From the NCBI GenBank assembly GCA_010405405.1, contig MU004236.1, positions 917,457 to 981,456 on the forward strand: a stretch of 64,000 bases of DNA. Direction: 5' to 3'. Each line of letters starts with the position of its first letter. Within the stretch, counting starts at the first letter, position 1. The position numbers and the translations under genes were made by a program. The DNA is from Microthyrium microscopicum (lineage: Eukaryota > Ascomycota > Dothideomycetes > Microthyriales > Microthyriaceae). Positions 43,016 through 54,850 of the stretch are shown here, piece after piece. Under the pieces are notes generated by a model, which saw only the letters and a list, made by a program, of their open reading frames with translations, was not told the DNA's origin and searched no databases.

Positions 43016-46000
43016 ATGGCATCAGTCGCGATGACTACGCTCAAAATCCCGGGACCTGTGTCCTCGGCGAAACTAAAGACCATTAAAGAAGTTCAATTTG
43101 GTATCTTCTCTCCCGAAGAGATCAAAGGCTTCAGCGTCTGCCATGTTCAGTATCCCGAAACACTGGTATGAACATTTCTCAGCTTTGCGAGAAGTGTGAC
43201 TAACTTTGGATATAGGATGACACTAGAACTCGCCCTCGAGAGAACGGTCTTGGCGATACTCGCATGGGATCTATCGATCGTAACTTTGAATGCGCCTCCT
43301 GCAATGAGCAAATGCAAAACTGTCAAGGGCATTTCGGTCATATCGAACTTGTCGCTCCTGTCTTTCATCCTGGGTTCATCAAGAAGACGAAGCAATTGCT
43401 TGAATGTGTCTGCCACACTTGCGGAAAAATACTTGTTGATGAGACCCTGCCTGCTTACGCAGAGGCTCTCAAGCATCGTCTGCCGAAAACTCGGTTCAAT
43501 GTCATCCACAAACTTTGCGAAAAGAAGACCAGCTGTGAGTCCAGCAAGTCCGATGAAGACCCGGATGCCAATCAGAGTATGAGCGATCTCAAGAAGGCAG
43601 CTGTTGGTCATGGTGGCTGCGGCAACGCGCACCCCAACATTGTAAAAGTACAGCTTGACTTGAAGGCTACATGGAAGCGAAAAAAGAGCGATGTTGAAGA
43701 AGGCGAGGCAAAAGAGGAAACTCGTTTCATCTCACCTCGAGAATGTCAAGAAATCTTCAGTCGCATTACAGATGCAGACCTTCGGACTCTAGGATTCAGC
43801 TTGAATTATGCTCGACCCGAATGGATGATACTGACCGTCCTTCCCGTTCCTCCGCCCCCAGTCCGACCTGGCGTGTCGATGGATGGCAGTTCTGGAAGTT
43901 CTCGGTCCGAAGATGATTTAACCTACAAATTAGGAGACATTATTCGCGCAAATCAGCAGCTTCGGCGTTGTGAACAAGAAGGTTCTCCGCAACACGTTGT
44001 AGACGAATTCTTCAAGCTCTTACAATACCATGTGGCGACATTAATGGACAATCAAATCGCCGGAGTGCCTCAAGCAACACAGAAAAGCGGCCGTGCTTTG
44101 AAATCCATCCGTGCTCGATTAAAGGGTAAAGAAGGGCGACTACGGGGCAATCTCATGGGAAAGCGTGTCAATTTTTCCGCCCGTACTGTAATTACAGGAG
44201 ATCCAAATCTGTCGCTTGATGAGGTTGGTGTACCACGAAGCATCGCTCAAATCTTGACCTTTCCAGAGGTGGTCACTCCTTTCAATATCCAACGCCTATT
44301 GGGATATGTGCGGACTGGTCCATACAAGCATCCTGGTGCTCGATATATCACACGAGAAACCGGTGATCGCCTAGACTTGAAGCACCAAAAGAATTTGGAT
44401 ACCATTTCACTCGGCTGGGGTTGGATTGTCGAACGACACATCATGGATGGAGACTACATCGTATTTAATCGACAACCCTCTCTACACAAGGAATCCATGA
44501 TGGGTCATAGAGTTCGAGTTTTGCCATTCTCCACCTTTCGACTGAACCTTTCTGTCACTAGCCCTTACAACGCGGATTTTGATGGTGATGAGATGAACTT
44601 GCATGTTCCTCAAACTCAAGAAACTCGCGCTGAAATTCAAAACATCTGCATGGTGCCATTGAATATCGTTTCTCCGCAACGTAATGGAGCGCTGATGGGA
44701 ATTGTGCAAGACAGTCTCTGTGGAATCTACAAAATGGCCCGCCGAGATGTCTACTTGACTAAGGAAGAAGTCATGAGCATTCTCATGTGGGTGCCAGAGT
44801 GGGACGGCACGCTCCCTCGGCCTGCATTTATCAAGCCGCGAGCTAGATGGACTGGAAAGCAATTGATCTCTCTACTTTTCCCCCCTCGGCTCAACCTGCA
44901 AGGAGAGGCTAAAAAGCCAAGCCCAATCCACATCGATGACGAAGGATATCTTATCCAACAAGGGGAACTCGTGTACGGATTACCTAATAAGAAAATCGTC
45001 GGTGTTGGCAGCAGTGTGATTCACACAATATATAACCAAGAAGGATGGGAGGCCTGCATGAACTTTTTCAATGGTTGCCAGCGTATTGTCAATTACTGGC
45101 TTCTACACAACGGATTTTCTATTGGTATTGGCGACACTGTACCCGACCCTACGACTATTCAAGCTATCTCGAATGCGATCACATCCAAAAAGGAGGAGGT
45201 TGCTCAGGTCACGAAAGAGGCCACCGCCAACGAGCTGGAGCCTCTACCTGGTATGAGTGTTCGAGATACTTTTGAGAGCAAAGTTCAAAAGGCGTTGAAC
45301 GATGCTCGTGAAAAGGCCGGAGCAGATACAGCCGATAATCTCAAGGATATCAACAACGCTGTCCAGATGTCGCGATCTGGATCCAAAGGCTCCAACATCA
45401 ACATTTCCCAAATGACTGCTCTGGTTGGTCAACAAGCTGTTGAGGGAAAGCGAGTACCTTTTGGCTTTAGTTATCGGACTCTACCTCATTTCACCAAAGA
45501 TGACTACTCTCCGGAATCGCGTGGATTTGTAGAGAACTCATATCTCCGAGGCCTTGTTCCAACCGAGTTCTTTTTTCACGCCATGGCCGGTCGCGAAGGT
45601 TTAATTGATACAGCTGTCAAGACTGCGGAAACTGGTTACATCCAACGTCGACTTGTCAAGGCATTGGAAGACTGCTCTGTCAAGTATGACGGAACCGTTC
45701 GCAACTCCCTTGGCGACATTGTGCAATTTGTCTATGGTGAAGATGGCATGGATGCTCAGCACATTGAGGAACAAACCGCAGACATCATCTACTGCTCTGA
45801 GGCACAGTTTGCTGACATGTATCGCATTGATGTGATGGACCCAGAATTGCCGAGCATCCGACCCGAGATCTTGGAACAGGCGCAGGAAATATCTGGTGAT
45901 CTTGAGGTCCAACGCCATCTTGATGAAGAATGGGAACGCCTTCAAGGAGCTAGACAACTTTTCCGCGACACGTTCTTTGCCTTCTTGAACAAAGGCTCGG

Positions 46001-48330
46001 AAGGAGAAAAGTTTCAACTTCCATTGCACATTGAGCGAATAATCCAGTCGGCACAAACACGGTTTAACATCAAGAGTGGGGGACGAAGCGACCTTAATCC
46101 AAAAGAGGTCATACCTCAAGTTCAAGATATGCTTGAACGTCTGGTTGTCGTTCGAGGAAGTGATCCACTAACCCTGGAAGCCCAACACAACGCTACCCTT
46201 CTCTTCAAGGCCCTATTACAAACGCGATTGGCCTTCAAGCGCCTTGTTGCAACGTATTCTCTCACAAAACTAGCGCTCAATAGTGTTCTCGGGGAGATTG
46301 AAAATAAGTTCCTGAAGGCCCAGGTTAATCCTGGTGAAATGGTAGGCGTTCTTGCAGCTCAATCTATCGGAGAGCCGGCCACTCAGATGACCCTCAACAC
46401 TTTCCATTTTACTGGTATTGCATCCAAGAACGTCACATTAGGTGTGCCTCGTCTAAAGGAAATCCTCAATGCCGCGGATAATCTCAAAACGCCCAGCATG
46501 CTCATATATCTAGATGGAGATGAACAATTCAGTCAAGACGCTGCCAAGAAACTGCGTAGCACTGTCGAGCACACATCGCTCCGATCCGTCACCGAGTCAA
46601 GCGAGATCTGGTACGATCCCGATGTTAAACAAACTGTCATTGAGGCCGATGAAGACATGGTGGAATCCTATTGGGTTGTACCAGACGAAAAGGACGAACA
46701 GACCATCGAGCAACAAGGAAAATGGGTTCTGCGTATCTTGCTTGGTCGACGCAAGCTTCTCGACAAAGGATTGACCGTCAGCGATGTTGCCACCAAGCTC
46801 AAGGAAGAATTTGGCGGAAGCATGGCAATCATTTTCAGCGACAATAACGCGGATGAACAAGTGATCCGCATTCGCCTGATTAGTGAAGATGGCAAGAAAC
46901 AGGAGGACGATGAAGACGACGAGTCTGACAGCATGCTCATCAAAGTCGAAGAGCATCTCATGAGCGAGACGACAATTCGTGGCATACCTGACGTTTCTCG
47001 TGCCTTTATCGAGAAACACAACATTGTGCGTACAGATGCCAGCGGTCAAATTCATGATACCAAGGACGATCCTCTGTGTCAAACTTGGCGCCTAAACACG
47101 AGCGGTACTGCGCTTCGCCAAGTATTCGAAATCGAAGGAGTGGATGTGCGGCGCACATATACGAACAACTTTCTGGAAGTCGTCACCGTTCTGGGTATTG
47201 AGGCAGGCCGGGCTGCAATGGCTACTGAGCTATACCAGGTGCTGTCCTTTGATGGCTCGTATGTCAACGCTCGTCACTTGGCCATCTTGGCGGATGTGAT
47301 GACTTCAAGAGGCAAAGTAATGCCTGTTACGCGTCATGGAATCAATCGCGCGGAAACAGGTGCGATCATGCGCTGCTCATTCGAAGAGACTGTAGAGATC
47401 CTTCTTGACGCTGCTAATCTTGGAGAGCTCGATAATTGTCGTGGCATCTCTGAAAACATTGTGCTCGGCCAGCTTGCTCCTCTTGGCACAGGCGATATGG
47501 AAATCATTGTGGATGAACAGATGATAAGCACAGTTGCTGCTGACAACCAGCAATATCAAGGTCCAGGCGGGGCAGACGGCTCGGCTTTCCAACCTGGAAG
47601 TGCTACTCCTTATGACATTGGATCTCCTCAGTACAATAATAGCACTGGAGGCCCCGATTACGGCTCGTCTTTCTCGCCTATTGCACAAGCTGGCTTAACG
47701 GAAGGAAGCTTCTCGGAGTATGGTCAGATGACAAGCTATGGTGGAACAGGCGCTTTGAGTCCATACCAGCCAACAAGCCCGTATAGCAGCACAAGTCCTG
47801 CTTACAACGTTCGAAGCCCATTCGGAATGGCCAGCCCAGCCTATGGAAGTGCATCACCCGCATATTCTCCATCATCCCCCGGTGGTAGCTTGTTATATGG
47901 AAGCACCTCTCCAGCTAGTCCTGCTTATACTCCAGGCTCACCTGGAGCTAGATCAACATCGCCTAGCTACTCTCCCACATCTCCATCCTTCTCCCCAACT
48001 TCACCTGGTGGAGCACTGGGAAAGACTTCGCCTGGCTACTCTCCCACTTCGCCTGGCCTGAGCCCTAAATCACCAGGCGGACAACAAGTCTCTCGATTCA
48101 GTCCCAAATCGCCATATAGTCCAACATCACCGGCTTACTCGCCTGCGAGTCCCATGTTCAATGCAAGCACGGTTCAGAAATCGCCGACATCACCAGCGTA
48201 TTCGCCCACTAGTCCACATTATAGTCCTACCTCGCCAGCAATGTTGGGCAATTCTCCAACCTCCCCCTCGTACTCGCCTACGAGCCCTCAATACTCACCC
48301 ACAAGCCCGCAGTACAAGGCTCCAGGGTAA
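43016..48330 (+). CDS. RPB1: RNA polymerase II largest subunit
   Basis: Two exons, 43016-43165 and 43216-48330; 1754 residues. Residues 1-60 (KEVQFGIFSPEEIKGFSV, DDTRTRPRENGLGDTRMG) and the zinc-binding CASC...CQGHFGH segment form the clamp. The catalytic NADFDGDEMN lies at 502-511, with Asp504, 506 and 508 binding magnesium. The funnel and trigger-loop region (GVLAAQSIGEPATQMTLNTFH) and the cleft follow. The C-terminal domain begins near residue 1565 and contains roughly two dozen YSPTSPx-like heptads, many degenerate or interrupted by spacers. It is the core of Pol II. A good donor (GTAAGA) overlaps the stop codon, so a short extra terminal exon is possible (see findings). Confidence 0.97.
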
Positions 48331-49281
48331 GACTACCATCACCTGAACTCCTTAGAGCTAAGGCTAACCAATAGATAGAACTCCTGGCCCGCGCAAAACC
48401 ACTGAGAAATAGACTCATGTGGACACCCTGCCTTTGACTTAGCGGACTTGCTTCTACTTTTGAAATGTAACATTATATGACCGGCTTCCCAGCCGTTGTC
48501 ACCGTACCTTTGCGCTCTGCCTTACCCAACACCCCCAAAAAGCATAATACCAGTAGCGATGTTGAGCATCTGCGTCTTTCACCCCTTTTTCGTACCCAGC
48601 TTTTTCTTCTAATTTTCAAGACTCGCTCGAGGGTCTCCTTTACTGGATCAACCTTCACCAAAAAACTACCCAGTACCACTGCATTGTTTGGGATTGTTAG
48701 GCGTTGTTGCTGTGGGCTTTTGTATTCACAATAACCTGGAATTGGGGATTTGCTGCATAACTTTTTTTACCTTCTTCTTGCAAGGGCAAGGCCTCTTTTG
48801 CAATTGCTCTTGCTATTCGGAATGTTTTTTATGATGTTGGACTTTTATGAAGAGACTGGCGGAAGAAGCAAAATTGAGACAGACACCTTTGAAATAGGGG
48901 TTGAACAGCGGTAGTTTGGGACATTAGTTGTAGCTGATCAAGCTTAGATGAGAATGAAAATTGCATCGTGGTGCAAAAAGATATCTTCATTTGATTGTGG
49001 AAATGTGAACTCGATGTATTTTGGGAATTCAATCATTCTCTACTTTCTTCCGTAATGAATTCTGATCCCAGACGCCTATGCTTTCATATACAAGTTGTTC
49101 ATCATCGTCAGTCTATATCTTCCCATCAGAATGCGGTCCTCCGTGGCGTTGGTCGTGCTGTTTGTTGAGCCGCATTCATGTACGAGGTATGCTTCAACCG
49201 TCGTGGATGTGTTTGGTTTCTCCTGTGTATCGATTTGACACCATTTGCTCCAAGTGAATCGTTTTCCGTGCCGTTGTCAGC
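48331..49281. other. Intergenic, tail-to-tail
   Basis: About 950 bp between RPB1 and the amine oxidase. First 80 bp may include a short last intron and exon of RPB1. The remainder is T-rich 3' flank. Confidence 0.5.
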
Positions 49282-52029
49282 CTAGAAAGTAGCATTGTGT
49301 GAAAGAGCACTGATTCCCGACCCCGGCGGCGAGTACTTATCCATCTCAGGTTCAATATCCTCCTATCACGCCGTTAGCAATCCCATCAGTCTCATATAGT
49401 TTCACGTCAAACATACCTTGTGTATAAACACATCCTTATCATACCGCGCCCCATAATACGTTACTTCCTCAACCTTATTCTTCCCCATCTTAATCCGCAT
49501 GCCCTGCGCGCTCTCCCGCGAAGGATCGCGATCATGGTAGTTATGCGGTACAAACATGACCGACGTACCCGACCAATGCATCAGCGTATTCGGCACATCT
49601 GCACTATTACTCAAATGATGCACGCCCAAATTGAAATACACCACCAAATCTTCCTGACTAGTACTCTCGCCGTTGACCATCTTTCCAAAACTCAGCAAGG
49701 GGTCGTCTCGCTCCCAACCATTCCATTCGCTCACGCTCTTTAGCTCGCTATCATGTTGCCGCAGCACAAAGAGATCGTGCAGTGCCCAGTCCGCTGCGCG
49801 GCCGGCGGCGGTGGAGTTTGCCATGGCGAGATGGGGTGGTGTACCCATGCCGGTGCCAGGCACGATCTTGTAGCCGCGCTTTTCACCCCAGGCGTTGGTG
49901 GATGCGTTGTTGAGAACGACGTAGAGGCCTTGGGAGTTGCGGGGCCAGTCTAGTCCTGCTTCGGTGAGTTGGGGTGTGTGAACCAGGTGCATTGTGTTGC
50001 GGGCTTCGTCTTCCCATTCATATTTGCGGGTTATGGGCTCGACGTCGACTTTGTAGAGGGTATTGGCGGTGCCAGCGATATCGAGGTCTGCTTTGAAGTT
50101 GAGGATGTGCGTATGCATGGATGAGGCGACGACGTCGTGGATCCGGTAGCCATATTCGAAGAGTTGGGTCTCGCCGCGGGTGGCGAGGTCGTGGCGGACG
50201 GAGTCGATGGCGAGATAGTCGGTGAAGATGTAGCCGGAGGCGTGGATCTTGACTTCGACGGATCCGTCGAGGTAGAATAGGTAGCTGGTGGTGTAGTCGT
50301 AGTTGCCCACGGAGGAGACGGAGCGGACGACTAGGTAGGAGTTGCGGGAGACGGTTACTTTGGAAGGCGAAGTGTGTCGTTGGAGAGCATGGTCGCTGAC
50401 TGCTTCGAAGACACAAATTACATTCTTCTTGGTGATATATTTGCCCTCGCGGTATATCGTCACCGGTAAGAATGTGGCATAGGCTGGACAGTCGTATCCA
50501 GGAACCAATTCGAAAGCGTTCAAGCCGAAGCCGAACATGGTATCAAAGAACAATTGGCCAGAACTGGAAGGATTTCCTCCGGCGTAATGAGCCATAGCCT
50601 CCTGCATTCCGAGCTCGTACATGATTCTCTCGCCGCGGAAGCGGATATCAAAGACTGAGAGAGCAGCAACTTGGCTGAAAGTAAGGTAAAACTCCCAGCC
50701 CATCCACTTGACGTACTTTTCAGCCTCGTCAATCTCAACTCTTGGGCCGTACGGTTGGACGAGCATCGGTGCATAACGCTCTCGCCCTTCGATACCTTCT
50801 TCGGTTGGCTCTGCTGCTGTCCAGTCACCGTCTGCATTCCGCATGCTCTTTCGTACTCTGCCATCTTTCCAGGCGTTGTAGAATGTGTTGGTGCTGTTGT
50901 ACAGGACACCGTCGTAATACCAGTTGGCAATATTCCACTTGGAAACATCGAATCCTGAGACCTCTACAACAGTGTCAGCAGCCAGAATTCGAAGTGATTA
51001 GGAGTCCTTCGTACCTAGCTTGGCATACATGCCTTGAGGAAGCAAAGAAAAGGCATCGACTATCCGTATGCTTCCCAGCGCTTGCACGGTGATCCATCCA
51101 ACGATGAGGTTCTCCTCCAAAGAAGGATGCGAAAGGCCCATAAGTCCAGGAGTCTCAGTCATCTGCGTGTAATCGGGAGTCTGCCCATTGTCAACTAGGC
51201 GCCCAATAGTTCAGTCAGATAACATACTTCACCCAACAAATCCTGCATCAAATCCTTCAGCTGACCATTCACGATGCTATTGAACCACTCATACAACGCA
51301 ATAATATCCGGCACCGGCCGTCTAATATGATTCCGTCCAGAATTATAGCAATAACTCAACGGCTGCATCGTCGTCCTCTCACCAACCGGCAATGGTCCAA
51401 CCTAAAATCATCATTAGCACAACAACCTCCCTTATCAATTGAAAAGAGAACACTCACCATCCACTCCGATATCCCACCCAGATCTTTTCCCCACTCCTTA
51501 TTCTGCAACATGACGACCCGCGCATAACTCCCCACCTCACTCTGTTCAACCGCATCCGCCAAAAACGGCAACACATCCGTCTTATTCGGCATCAATCTCT
51601 CCACAAACACCCTATACCCATTAGCCCACATTCCTACCCCATTATACGCGGTACTTACACGCCCGCCGTCTTCGGCACACCAGCCGCTCTATTCCCGCCC
51701 TTCACAAAGTCCACCACATCATCAACCTCACTCCTCCCCAACTCACGCCATACATTCGCCCGAGGCGCGCTCACGGTCCTTATACGCCCTGGATTCTGTT
51801 TATCCCCATGACTAGTGACTGCCGCCGAAGGGGTACTGGAGATGGGTGTGCTGGGGTTGTGGAGGGTGGGTAGTTTGCGGTAGTTGTGTGGCATGAAAGA
51901 GAAGAAGAGGACGGTGACGGTGAGGAAGATTGTGACGAAGAGGGGAAAGGGTGGTAGACGGGCTATGTAGAGGGGCCAGCGGGTTCGCCAGGCGGCGTTG
52001 GGGTGGTCGCCTGGGTGGAGTTTTGGCAT
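49282..52029 (-). CDS. Membrane-anchored copper amine oxidase
   Basis: Six exons on the minus strand: 51659-52029, 51458-51611, 51228-51401, 51015-51180, 49417-50963, 49282-49362; 830 residues. A short basic N-terminus is followed by a hydrophobic helix (PLFVTIFLTVTVLFFSFM, about residues 29-46), so a type II anchor is likely. The N2/N3 region (FVERLMPNKTDVLPFL) and catalytic domain follow. The topaquinone precursor is Tyr510 in VGNYDYTTSY; copper ligands His572 and His574 lie in SMHTHILNF, with a third His in the LMHWSGTSVMFVPHNYHDRD segment. The enzyme oxidises primary amines to aldehydes with release of ammonia and peroxide. Many fungal relatives are peroxisomal with an SRL-type tail; this one ends NATF and has none. 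Junctions 3-4 were chosen on frame and are a little less certain. Confidence 0.9.
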
Positions 52030-52664
52030 TGTTGTGGTTGGGTTATTTCATGGGATTGGTGATTTGGTGTAGAGGGATTGGAGGGTTGGAGAGCAGGTGG
52101 TGAAAGAATGAAGGAAGGTACTTATGAGGTAGTAGGAAGTGAATTGTTTGGACTGATTAAGGAAAGAGCAATTGGTACTGTGTGCTGGGCAATTAGTTGT
52201 GCAGGAAATATCGGCAGGTATGATGATTGATATCAGTAGGATCATAAGATTATTTTGGTGTAGGCGGGGAGATTGACTCTAGAGCGATTACGGGTGGTTT
52301 GTTCGCTTATGCTTACTGGATTTGCAAGGTATATGCACCGATGTGCTGCATCAAGAGCACTTTTCGCGGGGATGTCGATAACGGCCATCTTGGCAATTCA
52401 TGACGCTCACATGAAGTTTTCTCATTAAAAACTCCAATGTGAAGAGACACTTTGTATATTGGGCTGTTGAGTGGCCAAGTTTGGGATCTGAAGGGTCAAT
52501 GATTGCGAAAGAGTAGCAATTGTTAGTATCTACTAATGGTAGACACCACAGCAAGATCAAATATCAACTTGAAGATACGAACCGTTATATTTGAGTGTAT
52601 ATAACATGGACATAACGCTGGTTCATAATGCCGTGACCTAGCTCATGATGATTCGAACATGCTA
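52030..52664. other. Intergenic
   Basis: 635 bp: promoter of the amine oxidase (minus) and 3' flank of the Whi5-like gene. No clear motif. Confidence 0.45.
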
Positions 52665-53743
52665 TCAATTCCATTCCACTCTTGGACTGAACTCTACCCT
52701 CTTGGCTCTTCCACCCGGACTTCTCGAGGAACCGTTTTTCATGTTACTCGAGTTGTTCGGACTACTCATGAATAACAAAGTTTCCACCGCGTCCTTTTCC
52801 GCCTGGTTCTGCAAACTTGGTGACTGAAACGAAGGATCTAGACGAACAGGCGACATAGGACCATTATGCCGCCGAGCTTCTGCACTGAAGCCCGATCGAG
52901 ATAGAACTGGCGGGAACCTCGATCCACTTGAACGTCGCGAGTTCCTTTTTGGTGATATGATTTGAGCGGCCGGAGCTAGTGGTGATGGCCAAGCATTCGA
53001 GTTGTGGTGAGGAGAGTCTGGAAATGGTGGAGACTGAATGTGATGTTGTAGGATCTGAGAGAGATGGGTCGGACTGGTGCGTGGCATGGGAGAAAGTATG
53101 TATGCATCCGATGAGATGCTGCCTCGACGGGTAAATGCAGATGCAGGCGAGGCTGGAGACGATAGTTGAGATTGTGAGAGTTGCTCGACTTGGTCGAGAC
53201 TTTGACCTTCCCAGCCGTTTTGGACTTTCATCATGGCATACTTTAGGCGTGTGCGTAGCTTGGAGGAGAGCTGATATTGTGTTAGTAATATGTGCAAGCG
53301 AAGGATGACTATCGGGTACTTACTTCGCCCACTTTCAAGTCTTTCTTTACAGTTTCGGATCGTTCAGTCGGAGGTACAGCACGGGTTGGGCTAGGCGGTT
53401 TAACTGTTCCGCTGGCAGTCCTTTTCGAACCTTTATTCAAACTTGCTGGATCCGTAAACGCACTATCATCAGAGCCAGTCGCGTCACTCGAAGAACTTGA
53501 CTCTCGTAAAATTACTGGGCGATGGAGTGGTTGAGATGAATCGGAAAGGAAGCCTTGTTCCTCAACTAACAGGGGAGAGAGAGCTTCTGTATCAATTGTA
53601 GTGGTAGATACACTGCTGGATGTCTTTATCAAAGACGGAACTTGGAGCTGGGGTGGTGATGACTGTGAGGAGTAGGGCGAAGATTCCTTGATGTGGGCAG
53701 CGGCCAGAGCGGGTGCCGAAGCTGGTTGCTCTGCCATATCCAA
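52665..53743 (-). CDS. Whi5/Nrm1-like G1/S transcriptional repressor
   Basis: Two exons on the minus strand, 53324-53743 and 52665-53270, phase 0; 341 residues. The protein is Ser/Pro-rich and mostly disordered. At the exon junction lies LSSKLRTRLKYAMMKVQ followed by NGWEGQSLDQVEQL, which matches the short conserved Whi5/Nrm1 motif (Leu...Arg-Leu-x-Tyr-Ala...Lys-Val...Gly-Trp). A second conserved patch near the C-terminus reads AVETLLFMSSPNNSS, also seen in fungal members. Many Ser-Pro and Thr-Pro sites suggest CDK regulation. Yeast Whi5 and Nrm1 bind SBF/MBF to repress G1/S genes. The upstream region carries several MBF/SBF-type sites, pointing to feedback. The family call rests on these motifs. 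Confidence 0.75.
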
Positions 53744-54850
53744 ATAGAGGGTTTAGTGAAGGTATGATAACCTGAATATCAGTCAAGATAGCGAGAGGAA
53801 GCCTTGTATGCAGCGGGATAGTATAGATCAGGCGGCAATATTGTGTAGAAGTACACGGTATGTGTTAGACACGAGACTAAGTCCGTTGGTCGAATGGAGA
53901 GATCCAAGACTCTAGCCAAACGCGAAATGACGCGAGCGGGCTAGGTTAACCAACTTTGGACCGTGGATAAATGGGGTGGCAGGCCAAACGCGGTCGGGAT
54001 CTCGTGCTCTCCAACGCAGTATCGAAGCTGTAGATGGCCAAGCTCTCACAAACAGTCGCTTAAAAGTAGAGTCTTGAAGAGTGGGACAGAGTGGAGGTCC
54101 GATTTAGAATAGAGTGTAGGAAGAGCTGTCAGGACTAAGACGTAGAAGAGCCACGATTCAGGAAATCAGAAGAGCGTTTCGCGTTGGAAGAGATTTGACA
54201 CGCGGCCGGGCTCTGGCAAGGACTGCAAGGTAGACACGTTAGAGTAGGCGTGAGCGTGGTAAGTAATAAAATCCAGACCAAAGCTCCAAAGTCCAATACC
54301 GGCTAATAGCGGGCACAATCCGGGCTAAACATGCAATACATGCAGAAACAAGCATACAGACTGATCAAATTTGCGTTCCGAACAAACCTCGTGTAAGCCC
54401 CACAATTGCCTCAAGTTGGAACAGAGAAAGTGACGTTGAGAAGTTCGGCAGCGGGGCAGTGGGATACAGGCAGTCTGGTGACGAGAGAGCAGGATATGTT
54501 TGTGGACTCGAGAGGGTGAAGATGGTGTGCAGAACACGCAGAAAAGGCAGCAGAAACACGAGATGAACGGCTTTTTGCAGATGGTGTGAACTAAAGAGTC
54601 TCGGTTATGATTCCACGCCATAAACCGCGTATCGCCGCCAATCTGACGCGCTATCACGTGAATTCGCATTTTCTATATTGTGTTTGATATTCATAAGCAT
54701 TGTATTTACAAACAAATAATGGGGCATTAAGAAGATGAAAGTTGACTGTATGGAAGAATTGGAGGGTAGTAATATATCATATAGTACCATTGACCGACGG
54801 TTTCCTCATGAAATTGCTATTGTATGTATAGCAATTATACTAGACGTATC
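53744..54850. promoter_or_regulatory. Upstream region of the Whi5/Nrm1-like gene, rich in ACGCG
   Basis: 1.1 kb. Within about 53920-54204 there are five ACGCG cores, counting both strands (53920, 53930, 53988, 54180 reversed, 54200), and two CGCGAAA elements (53921-53927; TTTCGCG at 54177-54183). ACGCG and CGCGAAA are the MCB and SCB cores bound by MBF and SBF in yeasts. The minus strand (sense for this gene) is pyrimidine-rich from about 54050 to 54200. Confidence 0.5.
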
